This document shows positions 1-11,000 of a stretch of 64,000 nucleotides of DNA, piece after piece (position 1 is the stretch's first letter; each line of letters starts with the position of its first letter). The position numbers and the translations under genes are program-made. The notes under the pieces were generated by a model. That model saw only the letters and a program-made list of their open reading frames with translations. It did no database searches and had not been told where the DNA came from. Source of the DNA: Melieria omissa (Eukaryota > Arthropoda > Insecta > Diptera > Ulidiidae); assembly GCA_963971225.1 (NCBI GenBank), contig OZ020270.1:2852001-2916000 (forward strand). The letters are read 5' to 3'.

Positions 1-1335
1 AAGCAATTTTGGTATAGTAGTGAACGTTTTGGTTTGTGATCAGGGGTCTTCTAATAGAAAGTGTTTCTCCGACTTAGGCGTATGTATAGAGAAACCATAC
101 TTTCAATTTCAAAATCAAAAAATTTATTGCATGTTCGATTTCCCACATTTAATCAAGTCATTGCGAAATGGTTGGCTTAAATGCGACTTGAAAACGCCTG
201 ATGGTTTAGTTAGCTTTAAAGTAGTTCAAGAGCTTTGGGAGAGGGAAGAAAATTGTAAAACCAAAATGTGCCCAAAATTGACTAGACAACACATATTTCC
301 AAATTCATTTGAAAAAATGCGTGTTAAATTTGCCACGCAAGTGTTCAGTAAAACAGTTGAAGCTGCTATCAGAACAATTTCAGACATAAGTGGATTTAAA
401 AAAATCACACAAGAGGTAGCGTTATCCACAGCTGATTTTATAGCAAAAATTGATCAAATATTTGATTGCATGAATAGTGGATCTTTGTATGCAGATAACT
501 GCTACCGATCTGCTCTTCAGATTAAGAAAGAATCGCACACATTTATTCAAACATTTTTATATTATCTAGAGGAAGTAAAATTTGTTGATGAAAAAAAACG
601 AGTTTTCTTCCTAGATGGCATGAAACTATCCTTAAAATCGGTCCTTCTACTTGTAGATGAAATATTAAAAGATAATTCGGACAAGTTTTTTATTATGACA
701 ATGGCCTTTAACCAGGACAAGTTGGAGAATACGTTTGCTGTGTTAAGGCAAAAAGGAGGTAATAATTGTAACCCCTCTGTAGCTGAACTTAATAATATCT
801 TAGCCAGGTTATTAGCCTTTAAAATAATAAAGTTTAGCTCCTCTACCAATTGTGAAGAGACGCAAGATTCAATGACTAATTTAATTTCAAGCGCTTCTTT
901 TAATGAGGATGTTTTGCAGGCTAATGGCGATGATAATGACAATGAAATCCTGGAAAATCTTGATCTAAGTAGTGAGATGCACGAGGCGTATTTTGTAGGT
1001 GACACCTTTTGTAATCTGAAAGATATTAACTTAGAGCTGGTTTCCATACCATGGTTGTTGGATACGTAGCGTACAAAATCATTCCTAAATTAAATTGTGA
1101 AAAATGCGGTGACGAATTGAGAAAAAGGGATGAAGTTTTGACTGCTCCAAGTGAAATTTTTATTTTTCACAAAAATTATCAGTCAATTTCTGATTTTTGT
1201 AATCTTTTTGCTCCTTCCAATTCCCTAATGAATGTATGCATAAAACATATTTTAATTTTTCATAAAATCTTCGAAGCAGAACCTGAAAAAATTGGTATTA
1301 ACCTGACCCCAGAAGGGCTTGTGCGATTTCCATAA
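1..1335 (+). pseudogene. P-element/THAP9-type transposase, 3' part, frameshifted
   Basis: The frame is open to the left edge of the window, so the N-terminal half, including any THAP DNA-binding domain, lies outside. Reading begins just before a CDQGSSNRKCF motif followed by DFPHLIKSLRNGW, both typical of the region around the GTP-binding insertion of P-element-type transposases. Around 700-800 the NQDKLENTFAVLRQKGGNN block matches the conserved C-terminal RNase H-like part of the family. The main frame stops at 1067-1069. A second frame overlapping from about 1051 carries the expected end of the protein (VGYVAYK followed by a CxxC pair) up to 1335. One indel near 1050 therefore separates the two parts. 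P-type transposases cut and paste DNA in the nucleus; this copy is unlikely to be active. The family call is from motifs recognised by eye. Confidence 0.8.
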
Positions 1336-2532
1336 AATTTTGCACAATCTTAGTAATTGACCTAATCAAGAAAAAAAATCAAGAAAATAATTCATACCCC
1401 CACCCCCTGAACCAGGAGGGTACGTTGCGCAAACGCAATTTGGGCCTTAGTCACATACAAAACATAAAATTTAAAAAAAAAAAAATTTGTTTAAACTTAT
1501 TTTTAAATAGTTTAGCATTACAAAATGCAGCCCACAAAGGGATTTTGATAGGTTTGAAGAATAAGTATTTTTAATTGAATTTCAAAAATTCCCCAAAAAA
1601 AAACCTTTGACTTTGGATCGAAAAAAAGATATGAATATTTAAAAAATTTTGAAATTTCGGTATGACAGAATCTAAAACGATCAATTCGAATCCAATTCTA
1701 CCCATTTTCAAGTCTTATATCTTTATGAATTACTTAATGTAGCGAAATTCCCAAACGTTGCGCAAACGCAACGCTCAGGGCTTAATGGGTTAAGGCACAT
1801 GTTTTACAATCTTGTAAAAATGCTACACCTGAATGGTTCCATGGTGAGTGCTGTAACCATAGAGTCCAAATTTTAGATTTTCTTATTTTAGTTCTTCTAC
1901 GAAAACACTGCATGTGGGCTGTGCAAAAAGGAAGTTCGAAAGAACGAAAATTGAAAATAATTGTTGGCAAATAAAAAAATTCTTATTAAAAATTATTATT
2001 TATGAAAGATAAATTTAAACGAAAGTAAAACAATAAACATAAAACCTTACAATAATATTCTTAATAAATAACTATAAACGCTCTTGTGCAACATGTTTGC
2101 ACCCATATTTTACTACACCAAGTTCACGCATTTTTTTTGCTAATTGTAATTTGCTTGTGATTATAAAAAAGAAAGCAGAAATAACGACGCAACAATTACC
2201 AACAACATCAATGCTATCCCGCCTGCACGGCACAGCGCAAAAAACAGTATACCGCTAACTTTTTTTTGTTTGCCAATATTATAATGCTATTCCCCGCGAC
2301 AACAAAAGCAGCGTTCATCGTCATGTTTATCAAGTGGCGCAACAGCAGCGAGAATACGAATGAGTACAGAAGCGACTTCAATTCACATGTTATGCCGAAG
2401 TTACAGAGATTTCTGCTGTTAGTAACAGAGATTTCTGCTGTCAATAACAGAGGGTACTACCAGCAGTACCCAAGTACAACGCGTTTGCTTGTATGAGATG
2501 CGCGTTCTATATTACTTCATATTCTTTGGTAT
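1336..2532. other. Non-coding AT-rich stretch
   Basis: No convincing coding region is seen. The main recognisable structure is a pair of identical 15-bp sequences, GTTGCGCAAACGCAA, listed separately. Short open frames here are unsupported by composition or motifs. The segment may include the 3' untranslated and terminal part of the neighbouring P-type element, but no terminal inverted repeat could be assigned. Confidence 0.5.
1424..1771. repeat. Two copies of GTTGCGCAAACGCAA, 333 bp apart
   Basis: The 15-mer GTTGCGCAAACGCAA occurs at 1424-1438 and 1757-1771. Each is itself nearly palindromic (GTTGCG-CAAA-CGCAA, with the second copy completing to CGCAAC). They follow the end of the P-type transposase frame, so they could be subterminal binding sites of that element. 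This role is inference. Confidence 0.5.
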
Positions 2533-2710
2533 TAGGCATCGCAATCCCGGGATCCCGGGATCCCGGACTTTTTCCAGTCCCGAAAATCCCGGGATTCAAA
2601 TTCTTTTATCCCGGGATTTTCGGGATTGCAAAAGATGCTTCAAAGTTCAAATGAAATAAATTTTAAGGCACAAAAACCCAATTCCTTATTTGAGGGAGAA
2701 GGGAGGGGAT

Positions 2711-2896
2711 AGAGTGCGTCTTTTGCAAAAGGCTTATGATTATTTACTAAGCATTCAACCAACAAGTGTTGAATCTGAAGGATGTTTCTCTTCAGCAGGG
2801 TTCATTTGAAATAAATTTCGCTCTAGATAAGAGAACAAAACACTTAATGCCTTTGCATTTTTAAGATCTCAGTTTTTAGTTAATCAAAACGCTTAA
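2711..2896 (+). pseudogene. hAT transposase C-terminal dimerisation remnant
   Basis: One frame reads a segment with SIQPTSVESEGCFSSAGF, then NKFRSR, then TLNAFAFLRSQF, and ends at a TAA. This is the signature of the hAT C-terminal dimerisation domain (the ..S..ERxFS.AG...R..L......LxFL pattern). Two in-frame stops (TGA after AGFI, TAA after FRSR) interrupt it. The equivalent segment of the copy at 62121-62307 on the minus strand has no stops over the same length. All upstream transposase domains (BED finger, catalytic core) are absent, so the element depends on an outside source of transposase. Confidence 0.8.
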
Positions 2897-2977
2897 CTTT
2901 TTTATCGAAATAATCGAAGTAAAACTAAAAGCACAAACAAATTAACTATTTTATTTTTTTTATCAAATATGCATATA

Positions 2978-4607
2978 CAGTGGGGAGCAAAACCGTCAAC
3001 ATGTTTACTGAAAGCAGGGGATATCTGCTATAACTTCCATGCCAGTTACAATATCGAAAACGATTACACATCACAATAAAGCCTGAACTTTCGTCTATTC
3101 GGTTATGCAAACAAAACGAATTTATTTCATTTCATAAAAAATTAACAAATCAAAATTCACTCAAAAATCATTTTGACAGTTTTCCTCTTGTTACTTAAAT
3201 AAAATTTTTAATTTTTTTTATTAATATTTGGTCCAAAGACCTTTGTTTTTTATTACACTTTTTATGCGTCTGGGCATACTCTCCACCAAGTTTTGAATTA
3301 TTTCATGTGGTATGCCTGCCCACTCCCTCTTAACTCGATCCCATAGCTCATCCATGTCGGTGGGGGCATTTTCATATAGTGCCAATTGCCGCTTAACGTA
3401 TGACCACAAATTTTCAATCGGGTTCAAGTCTGGGCTTTGTGCTGGCCATTGGAAAGTTTGAAACTTTTGATTTTGAAGCCAAGTTTTGACAATTTTCGCC
3501 GTATGCTTGGGGTCCCCATCCTGTTGGAAAATTATTTCTTCGACGGGGTAGGCGCATTCATCCACAAATTCCGGTAAATTTGTTTGTAGTATATTGAGAT
3601 AAATCTCTTTTACCATTATTTTCTTTATTAGGACTAGTGGGCCAATATGCCACCACGTGAAGCAGCCCCAAACCATCAAACTTCCGCCACCAAATTTCAC
3701 CGTCTCCTTCACCTGCCCGCGCTGAAGGCTTTCATGGGGTCGATGCCAGAAATAAGCCTTACCATCCGACTGATACCGGTTGATTTTTGTCTCATCCGAC
3801 CAAATAACCCGTTTCCAGTCCTCTACTGTCCAATCTTTCCGCTCTGTGCAAAACTTCAATCTCGCTTTTACATTACGATCAGATAAAGCTGGCTTCTTTT
3901 GTTTGATTGCTGCAACCATACCGATCTTGTTCAATACCCGTCGAACAGTCCATGGGCTTACTTGATGATGCAACTTAACAGCAGCTTCCCGAGGAGTTCT
4001 GCATTCATTTTTGCGAAGTAAGCGTTCAATGACACGTGCGTCTCCATCAGTCAACTTCCTAGGGCGACCCCAAACATTTACAACTCCCTCCACATTTCGT
4101 CGTTTTTTCACATTTATTACCGTTTGGCGGCTTACATTTAGCAGCCTCGATATTTTTCTTGCGGAATTCCCTTTTTCTATCAAAGCCGCCACTTTATCTT
4201 CAAGATCCCGTGATAATTTTTTCATTTTAATTTACACTCCTGTGAAATCCTCAGCAGATCGTCAATCGAAGCAAAAGCCAAAACTCGAATGAGATCGCTT
4301 CTAATTACACACCTACGATTCAATACAAACGATTTCGAACAATAACTGTAAAAATAACGGAGCTTTTCCAGTTGATTTCGCACGGTGCACGGCAGTGGTG
4401 CAAAACAGTCAAAATGATTTTTGAGTGAATTTTGATTTGTTAATTTTTTATGAAATGAAATAAATTCGTTTTGTTTGTATAAACGAATAGACGAAAGTTC
4501 AGGCTTTATTGTGATGTGTAATCGTTTTCGATATTGTAACTGGCATGGAAGTTATAGCAGATATCCCCTGCTTTCAGTAAACATGTTGACGGTTTTGCTC
4601 CCCACTG
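2978..4607 (-). mobile_element. Complete Tc1-type transposon with about 207-bp inverted repeats
   Basis: The element starts CAGTGGGGAGCAAAACCG and ends with its reverse complement. Left (2978-3184) and right (4401-4607) arms match for about 207 bp with very few differences. It is flanked by TA on both sides (2976-2977, 4608-4609). It sits inside the hAT copy, whose paralogue near 62040 has no insert. A single transposase frame fills the interior. Near-identical arms and an unbroken frame suggest recent arrival. Confidence 0.93.
3221..4225 (-). CDS. Tc1-family transposase, intact open frame (334 aa)
   Basis: The predicted enzyme excises and reinserts its own element at TA sites in the nucleus. 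Residues about 1-110 carry two helix-turn-helix segments (KISRLLNVSRQTV, then PWTVRRVLNKIG) joined by a GRPRKL motif that fits the family's AT-hook-like linker. The catalytic triad of the DD34E type is visible: D144 in IWSDETK, D236 in QQDGDPKHT and E271 in SPDLNPIENLW, with 34 residues between the last two. The length of 334 residues is normal for Tc1 transposases. The frame has an ATG at 4225, no internal stop, and lies centrally between long terminal repeats. It is the only DNA-transposon protein in the window that looks complete. Activity has not been shown; subfamily is not assigned. Confidence 0.93.
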   Translation of the reverse strand: MKKLSRDLEDKVAALIEKGNSARKISRLLNVSRQTVINVKKRRNVEGVVNVWGRPRKLTDGDARVIERLLRKNECRTPREAAVKLHHQVSPWTVRRVLNKIGMVAAIKQKKPALSDRNVKARLKFCTERKDWTVEDWKRVIWSDETKINRYQSDGKAYFWHRPHESLQRGQVKETVKFGGGSLMVWGCFTWWHIGPLVLIKKIMVKEIYLNILQTNLPEFVDECAYPVEEIIFQQDGDPKHTAKIVKTWLQNQKFQTFQWPAQSPDLNPIENLWSYVKRQLALYENAPTDMDELWDRVKREWAGIPHEIIQNLVESMPRRIKSVIKNKGLWTKY

Positions 4608-4734
4608 TATATGCACTTTATGATTTATTTATTATTTATTGCAAAGTAATAAGTTATGTTTAAGTGTCATTTTTGGATAAAACAAAATGCTATGAAACTG
4701 AAGTTAAATGTCAAATGAAAAACTTTTAAGTTAA

Positions 4735-5075
4735 CTCTTCAATTCCCAACCTGTAGGTGACAGATGCTTAATATTTGTTTTCCTACCACATAGGTTTTTA
4801 TTTTAAAATTCTAACACTTGTATAGCAAAGTCAATTAGTAGTACTTGTTTATTTAATTTTCCTACCAACACTAGCGATACGTCATTTGTAAAATTTATTC
4901 ATTTGTTTCACGCGTAATTAAAGCAGTGCGAGTTTGTGTGGTTTCTTTCAATATAAAAATGAGGGTAGTTTAAACATTTTTTATGTATTTTTTTGTCTTA
5001 TCCAAACGTATCTAAGCTCCTTTATTTAAAAAGAAAATTTTCTTTTTCACTATTTTGGACATGGGAATTGAAGGG
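4735..5075. mobile_element. TTAA-flanked MITE (piggyBac-type), 341 bp
   Basis: TTAA is duplicated at 4731-4734 and 5076-5079. Inside, the termini CTCTTCAATTCCCA and CCCTTCAATTCCCA (right end, other strand) form a 14-bp inverted repeat. The second hAT copy, near 61920, carries a single TTAA at the equivalent point, so the empty site is visible in the same window. No coding capacity is seen. Confidence 0.88.
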
Positions 5076-5323
5076 TTAAACAAAATGTGATTAAATTCAA
5101 GATAAAAAATCTTGAAACTACCCAAATGTGATTAAAATGTGTCCATTTTTATGATAAATATATTATAAACAAGTATTTATGCAATTCGGGAAAATTGTTT
5201 TATTAAAAAATTTGTTATATGAATCCCGGGATTAAATCCCGGGATCCCGGGATTTGACTTTTCAATCCCGAAAATCCCGGGATCGCAAAATGGCAAAAAA
5301 TTGCGATCCCTAGTGCGTATAGT

Positions 5324-5527
5324 ACACCTTTTCAAGTTCGATTTCAGAAAGTGTAAAAACAATTTCAGAAAGGGTAAAGGAAATTCCAGAAACCGTAAAA
5401 GCAATTTCAGTAAGCGTAAATTCAATTTCATAAATATAAATTTAATATCAGAAAGCATAAGCGTAAATTCAATTTCAGTTTTCTGAAATTGCTTTTACAC
5501 TTTCTGAAATTGAACTTGAAAAGGTGT
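5324..5527. repeat. Inverted repeat with internal 21-23 bp tandem units
   Basis: The outer arms, starting ACACCTTTTCAAGTTC on each strand, match over about 48 bp with two differences. Between and within them, a unit of the form CAATTTCAGAAAGTGTAAA recurs about six times with variation. The structure starts 11 bp after the end of the hAT element. It could fold into a cruciform or hairpin. Confidence 0.85.
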
Positions 5528-6440
5528 AGAATGCTCAGCCTATGCTAAAGATCATTAACAAAAACAAATGAGGAATTAGATTCCTCACCCTATGGTGAAG
5601 AGGATTTGCAAAAACAAATGAGCAACGAGAGCATAGGGCATGGGCACCTCTGGTCTAAGGGCGCTGTTATGCAGACGGTCAAATGACCGTCGGTCACGAT
5701 ACTTTTTACGCTCTCGTTTTGTTTTTTCTACTCTATGCCAAAACCCTGTTATGCAGACGGTCATTTGATCGCCGGTCACCAGTACACTTTTCGCTTACTT
5801 GCAGCACTTTTTCCGTACTTTTTCATTTCGACGCTGCGTTTTTCTGTTCTTAGCAGCACTGCCTGAACGAAGTCTTGTGAAATTAAATAAATAAAAATGG
5901 ATATTGGCTTAGAAGCACTTAAATTTGGCAACGCATATGCCAAAAAAGTTGTATTTTGGCGGGACGAACACAGGAGAGTCATCAGAAACTGTTTGCAAAT
6001 TTATATTTCGTTCCAACACCAGAAACATACTCGCAAAAGGAGATTCTGTGCCGCAAAACTATGGCGTAAAGAAAGAAGAAACAAAGGCTCATTTGCTTTC
6101 AGTATTAGCACGAGTCCAATTCGCTGGCATTCTGAACTAATAATGTATAAATTACTTTAATATAACTCATAACACAAATATAATAATTATTTACCACTTA
6201 ATTTGCAATTTTCCTCTTTATTTCCTCTTTTTGGAAAGCCACGTACAACACAAATGTAAACAAACAATGAGGGTTGCTACGAACCATTTTTTCCGTCATT
6301 AGATACATATTTTCGCGACAAGTGTGCCATTTTGCTCCGAAAACACATGTGTTGTGAATAATTTCACAACGCAACACTGTTTTGATCGCATGATTTGGCA
6401 TCGAGAGCCTCATTATTTTTGACCGACGCGGTAAAATTTT
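5528..6440. other. Unassigned region with duplicated ATGCAGACGGTCA blocks
   Basis: CTGTTATGCAGACGGTCA occurs at about 5664 and again at about 5756, each followed within 15 bp by a CGGTCAC block, giving two direct repeats of about 33 bp. A GACCGACGCGG sequence near 6421 may be a distant inverted relative. Open frames of 60-90 codons around 5897-6160 show no recognised domain. I do not assign a gene. Confidence 0.45.
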
Positions 6441-6591
6441 ACTCTCCCGCAGTCACCGACGAACCTTCGACGTGATCAGTTCTCAGCGACAGCGCAAATT
6501 ATACCGCAGTGCCGAGTGTGTTCTTTCTTTGCTTTCGTCAACGATCGTTGATAATAACAACAAAGTACTCCCCATATCGACTCCCAGCAGA

Positions 6592-7535
6592 ATGGGCCCC
6601 GACCCCCCCGAATTGTCGGGGAACCGGTTCGCTGAGCTCGCCAATCACTCAGCCACCAGTCCGAAACAAAAACGCAGAAAAATTAATAGAAACATTACAC
6701 AGGAACTTTTTCCCCCTTTGCCACGATCAAACATTCCAAAATTTGTCCTGATCAAATCTACGGATGGCAACAAGCAACTAAGTGACTTTAGTGTCTTTGC
6801 TAAGAAAAAAGCACTTGATTCAATAAGCACCGAAATAGAAACAGTAAGCATACTACGAGACGGCAGCCTGCTCGTACTTACAAAGTCCCAAATGGTAGCC
6901 AGCCGACTTGTTAAAACTAAAAATTTTAGCGGTCTCTGTCTGGTCGAAATCACACTTCACGAGTCACTTAATTCAAGTAAGGGGACGATCTTTGACAAAA
7001 ATCTCATCCCTACCCCTGAAGATGAGATACTTGCAGACTTCAAAGCACAACAGGTGTAACAAGCAGCACAGGTGTAACAGGTGTTCACAAATTCACCAGA
7101 ATGGTAGGTGACAAAAGAATCGCATCTGGCGTGATACTACTGACCTTCGACCTTTACAAACCGCCTAATACTATTGACATTGCTTGGTACAGTCTCCCTG
7201 TCTGGGAATATTACCCTACCCCCATGCGCTGCAAAAGCTGCCAACTACTCGGCCACACTGCCAAAAATTGCAAAAACAATCCCTCTTGCAATGGTTGTAA
7301 TCTTCCACCTCATGACCCAGCCAAATGCACTCGCGAATTCTGTGCTAACTGTTACGGTTCACACGCTGCTTCTTCCTCAACTTGTCCCAGGTTCCTCCAA
7401 CAAAAAGACATACTAAAAATTAAAATAAAAAAAAAGTGCAGCATGTTCGAAGCACGACGCTTATACAAACAATCCAACCCAATAAATCCTCAAAAAAAAC
7501 AATTATTCTTATGCAACCACGCTAAAAACCACTAA
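6592..7535 (+). pseudogene. ORF1 (gag-like, CCHC) of the I-type element
   Basis: The first good ATG is at 6592 (MGPDPPELSGN); the open frame extends further upstream without a methionine. The first segment runs to a stop at 7059. A second frame from 7101 contains three knuckles of the C-x2-C-x4-H-x4/6-C type: CKSCQLLGHTAKNC, CNGCNLPPHDPAKC and CANCYGSHAASSSTC. The two segments are separated by a short stretch in which ACAGGTGTAAC is repeated (7051-7080), probably the cause of the frame break. Such proteins bind the element's RNA and form ribonucleoprotein particles. Asn/Thr/His-rich coding-like sequence continues in another frame to about 7830, so the tail of ORF1 also seems frameshifted. Confidence 0.75.
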
Positions 7536-8027
7536 TAAAGAAAACCCCGTTATCCCTCAAATAACCGACAGTCCACCAACAACTAAAAGCACAAAAGAAA
7601 CAATCTCTCCCAACAATGACTCACCTCAAACGTCTCTCGAATATGACACCTCATCTACCCATAATAAGACACCAATTTTTAACCACAACGGCAAAACACA
7701 TCACAACTCAAACTTTAACAATAACTCAACCACAAAAACTCAACTCTCCCATTATAATAACAATACCCCAAACCGAATAACTCAACTCTCTCACCCCGAC
7801 AACAACACCCCAATATCTTAGCCTCCAACGACTTATATCTCCATTCCTCCATTATATACCATTCTCCCCACAACTCCAATGTGTCAAAGTCAACCTCTCC
7901 CAATCCCCAATCTCTTAATGAAATCTAAATTCCAACTGATACATTCCAATATTTCCACATTGTCTTTCTCTTTCCATGATACAACATATTGTATCTCAGT
8001 TAAGAGATCGACCTTTCTTCTCAGTAT

Positions 8028-10054
8028 ATGATCTCCAATATTCTGCAATGGAATATTCGCGGATACCATAATAATTACTCCGAAATGGAAATATTAATAA
8101 AGCAACTCAATCCACTAGCAATATGCCTACAAGAAACTCACTGCATTCATAATTCAAGCCCACCAGTCCCCAAGCAATATACAGGTTATTTCCACAATTT
8201 TATACAAAATCACACAGCAAAACAAGGCACAGCCCTTCTAATTCACAAATCCATTCCCCACAAAAAATTAAATATAAATTCAAACATCTCACACATAGCT
8301 GTCAACATTTTCTTAAATTTCAGTCTAACTATAGTTTCTATTTACATCCCACCCCAACAAACTGTGACTATAAGCGACCTAAACACATTATTTACAAACT
8401 TCAACACCCCCGTTCTTCTAGTAGGAGACTTTAATGCCTGGAGCCAACTCTGGGGCTCTCCGAATCTCAACGCCCGAGGTATGATTGTAGAAGACTTTGT
8501 TCTTTGCTCCAACTTATCAATCCTAAATGATGGAACTCCAACTCACTTCAGTACTCACCGGACTTTTACGCATGTTGACTTAGCGATATGCTCAACCCAG
8601 CTACTTCCATACTGCTCCTGGCAGGCCATTAACAACCTACACAATAGTGATCACTTCCCTTGTATCACAACCATAAATCAGTTGATAAATCGCCCTCACC
8701 CGAAAATATGTCAATTCAATACGACACGCGCCAACTGGCCAAAATACCAGGAAACTATTCTTTCCATCGCTGAAAACTTTCCAACTTCCGAAAACATCAA
8801 CAAGGAATGTGCAAACATCCAAAAGATTATCCGAGCTGCAGCAAATAAAACGATCCCTTTAAACTCCAACAAGACAAGCTCCAAAACTGTTCCCTGGTGC
8901 AACTCAGAATTGAAAAAACTCAGATGAAAAGCAACTAGCCTGGCGCATGTTACGCAGGCATAACACTATCCAAAATTTTATAGACTACAAAAAGAAAAAT
9001 GCACAGTTCACCAAAGTCAAAAAAACAGCAAAAGCAGAAAGCCTTTATGAATTCACAACACGCTTAAATCCTTCTACCTGCACCGCCAAAATATGGCAAG
9101 GCGTTCGAACACTAGTCGGTACTTACACATCACATTCAGTAAAAGCACTAAGCGTTAACAACACTATCATATCCGACACCTTTGACATAGCCAATACGTT
9201 CGGAAAAAATTGGTCAATGGACTCCCATGACTCAAATTTCCATTCAAAATTTAGCTCAGAAAAAATCTCGGAACTCAAAAAAACTGAATGAATAAAATCT
9301 AACCAATAAAAACAAAGATATCGATTCTACACTCACATCAGAACTTGAATTTTGTCTTAAAAATTTCACGGGCAAAACACCAGGTCTGGATAAAATTCAA
9401 TATCCGATGATCAAACATGCACCAAAAATATTCAAATCCAGAATTCTCAAATTTTTTAACAATATCATGAACTCCGGAACTATACCACAAAACTTAAAAA
9501 CAGCCATCATTGTCCTAATTAAAAAACCAAAAAAACCGGATTGCACATTGGACTCGTTTCGTCCTATTTCTCTACTACCCTGCATCGGAAAATTAATGGA
9601 AAAAATTATTTCAAAGCGACTAAAGTGGTTTATTAAAAAATATAATCTTTTAGCAATCAGGTAGGCTTCCAATCCGGAAATAGCACAACACATGCACTAT
9701 TGTTCTTGGACAACGTAATATCCAAAAATCTGTCTTCAAGAAAACACACCTCAATTCTGTCAATCGACTTTACTAAAGCGTTTGACAGAATTGGTGTTCA
9801 CCTTATATTAAAAAAACTGCAAGACTGGGAGGGTGGACCAAAATTATATAATTACATTAAATCATTTCTCTCTTCGCGCAAATTTCGATGCAGGGTAAAT
9901 AACACTTACTCCAAAACATTTCCGATATTCAATGGGATCCCCCAAGGCTCTCGGCTTTCAGTAACTCTATTTCTTATCGCGTTTGGCGACCTAAGTAGAA
10001 TAATAATGAATAATAAAAAACTTGAACATTGCATATATGCGGATGACCTGTATA
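8028..10054 (+). pseudogene. ORF2 of the I-type element: endonuclease and first part of RT
   Basis: The frame opening at ATG 8028 encodes an APE-type endonuclease with QWNIRG, CLQETH, GDFNAWSQLWGS, HVDLAIC and the terminal SDHFPC histidine motif. It ends at a stop at 8927. The linker and reverse transcriptase follow in shifted pieces (8947-9291, 9407-9664, 9700-10054). RT motifs seen are RPISLLPCIGKLME, IDFTKAFDRI (catalytic Asp), GIPQGSRLS and YADDL, the active-site box. The mariner derivative entered directly after the YADDL box. Removing the insert and one TA copy brings the two halves of the frame back into phase at the junction. At least three earlier frame breaks show that the ORF was dead independently of this insertion. 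Confidence 0.85.
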
Positions 10055-11000
10055 CATTGTGACCGAAAAGTTTCCGGAAATTCTCATTTAAAATTCGCGC
10101 GCTGTATATTTTTCGATATTTTAAGTTTCTGTAGGTTGGTAGCACTGTCCTTAATTACTATGCCAAAAATGAGCGCGATCTGTCATATAGTTTGTTTACG
10201 GCAGCTGTTGAAACCAGTTCACCTCAGTAGTGCGTTGCGATTTTGTTGAGAATTTTCTTCAAAATGAGTACCGTGAACAGGTCTCTTTGGACGTGCTTGA
10301 TCGTGCCAATTCCGATCCAACTTTCATGGAACGCATCATAACTGGCGACGAGACATGGGTCTACGAGAACGACATGCAAACAAGCCAACAATCAAAGGAA
10401 TGGAGAGGAAAAGACGAGCCGAAACCGAAAAAACCACGCCAAAGTCGCTCGAAAATCAAGGTAATGCTGATTGTTTTCCTCGATATTCGTGGTGTGGTGC
10501 ATCATGAATTCGTCCCTGAAGGACAAACAGTCGGGAAAGACTATTATTTGACTGTTTTAAGACGTTTGCGTGAAAATATCCGCCGTAAACGGCCTCAATT
10601 GTGGAAGGATAATTCATGGATTTTTCATGACGATAATGCTCCCTCGCACCGAGCCAACATTATCAACGATTTTAAGGCCAAAAATTCAATAAATACCATC
10701 GAACAGCCACCGTATTCACCTGATCTTGCACCGTGTGACTTTTTCCTGTTTCCCAAACTCAAATTACCACTCCGAGGAACGCGTTTTGAATCCATAGAAG
10801 ACGTAAAACAGAATTCGCAGAGGGAACTCAAAGCCATACCGGAAAGCGCCTATAAAAAATGTTTTGATGATTGGAAGAAACGTTGGCATATGTGTATTGC
10901 TTCTAATGGAGCATATTTTGAAGGAGATAAAATAAATATTGATGAAGATTAAGAATTTTGCGTTTTATTTAAAATTTCCGGAAACTTTTCGGTCACAAGG
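10055..11000 (+). mobile_element. mariner deletion derivative, copy 1
   Basis: The ends are CATTGTGACCGAAAAG and, on the other strand, CCTTGTGACCGAAAAG, an inverted repeat of about 28 bp. TA flanks the element at 10053-10054 and 11001-11002. It is 946 bp long, against about 1.3 kb for a complete mariner. A second copy of the same length and internal structure is at 19556-20501. Both lack the part coding for the N-terminal DNA-binding domain. Confidence 0.93.
10230..10952 (+). pseudogene. mariner transposase lacking its N-terminal DNA-binding domain
   Basis: The frame holds about 240 residues against roughly 345 in complete mariner transposases. The catalytic triad is intact: the Asp of TGDETWVY, the second Asp of HDDNAPSH and the final Asp of YSPDLAPCD, with 34 residues between the last two (DD34D). 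The paired helix-turn-helix region that binds the inverted repeats is gone. The sequence passes directly from 5' leader to a segment ending FLQNEYREQ. The native ATG is lost; the first in-frame ATG lies just before ERIITGDE. The frame is otherwise open to the stop at 10950-10952. It cannot bind its own ends by the known mechanism, so it is a non-autonomous derivative. Protein expression is not implied. Confidence 0.88.

Larger units (their letters stand above)
2533..5312 (+). mobile_element. Non-autonomous hAT-type element, copy 1 (host of two nested insertions)
   Basis: The left end begins TAGGCATCGCAATCCCGGG and the right end, read on the other strand, begins TAGGGATCGCAATTTTTTGC, sharing a roughly 13-bp terminal inverted repeat. 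Both ends are followed by runs of CCCGGGATCCCGGGAT. The flanking 8-mers TTTGGTAT and GTGCGTAT agree at 5 of 8 positions, which fits a decayed 8-bp hAT target duplication. A second copy lies at 60913-62487 in the opposite orientation and shows where foreign DNA entered here: a Tc1-type element at 2978-4607 and a TTAA MITE at 4735-5075. Without these, the element is about 800 bp. The only coding remnant is a hAT dimerisation segment at 2711-2896. Confidence 0.8.

Noticed and set aside
1782..1970. Minus-strand 62-codon frame
   Set aside because: No domain and no supporting context.
5897..6160. 87-codon frame as a small gene
   Set aside because: A second overlapping frame of similar length exists and neither has a recognised motif.
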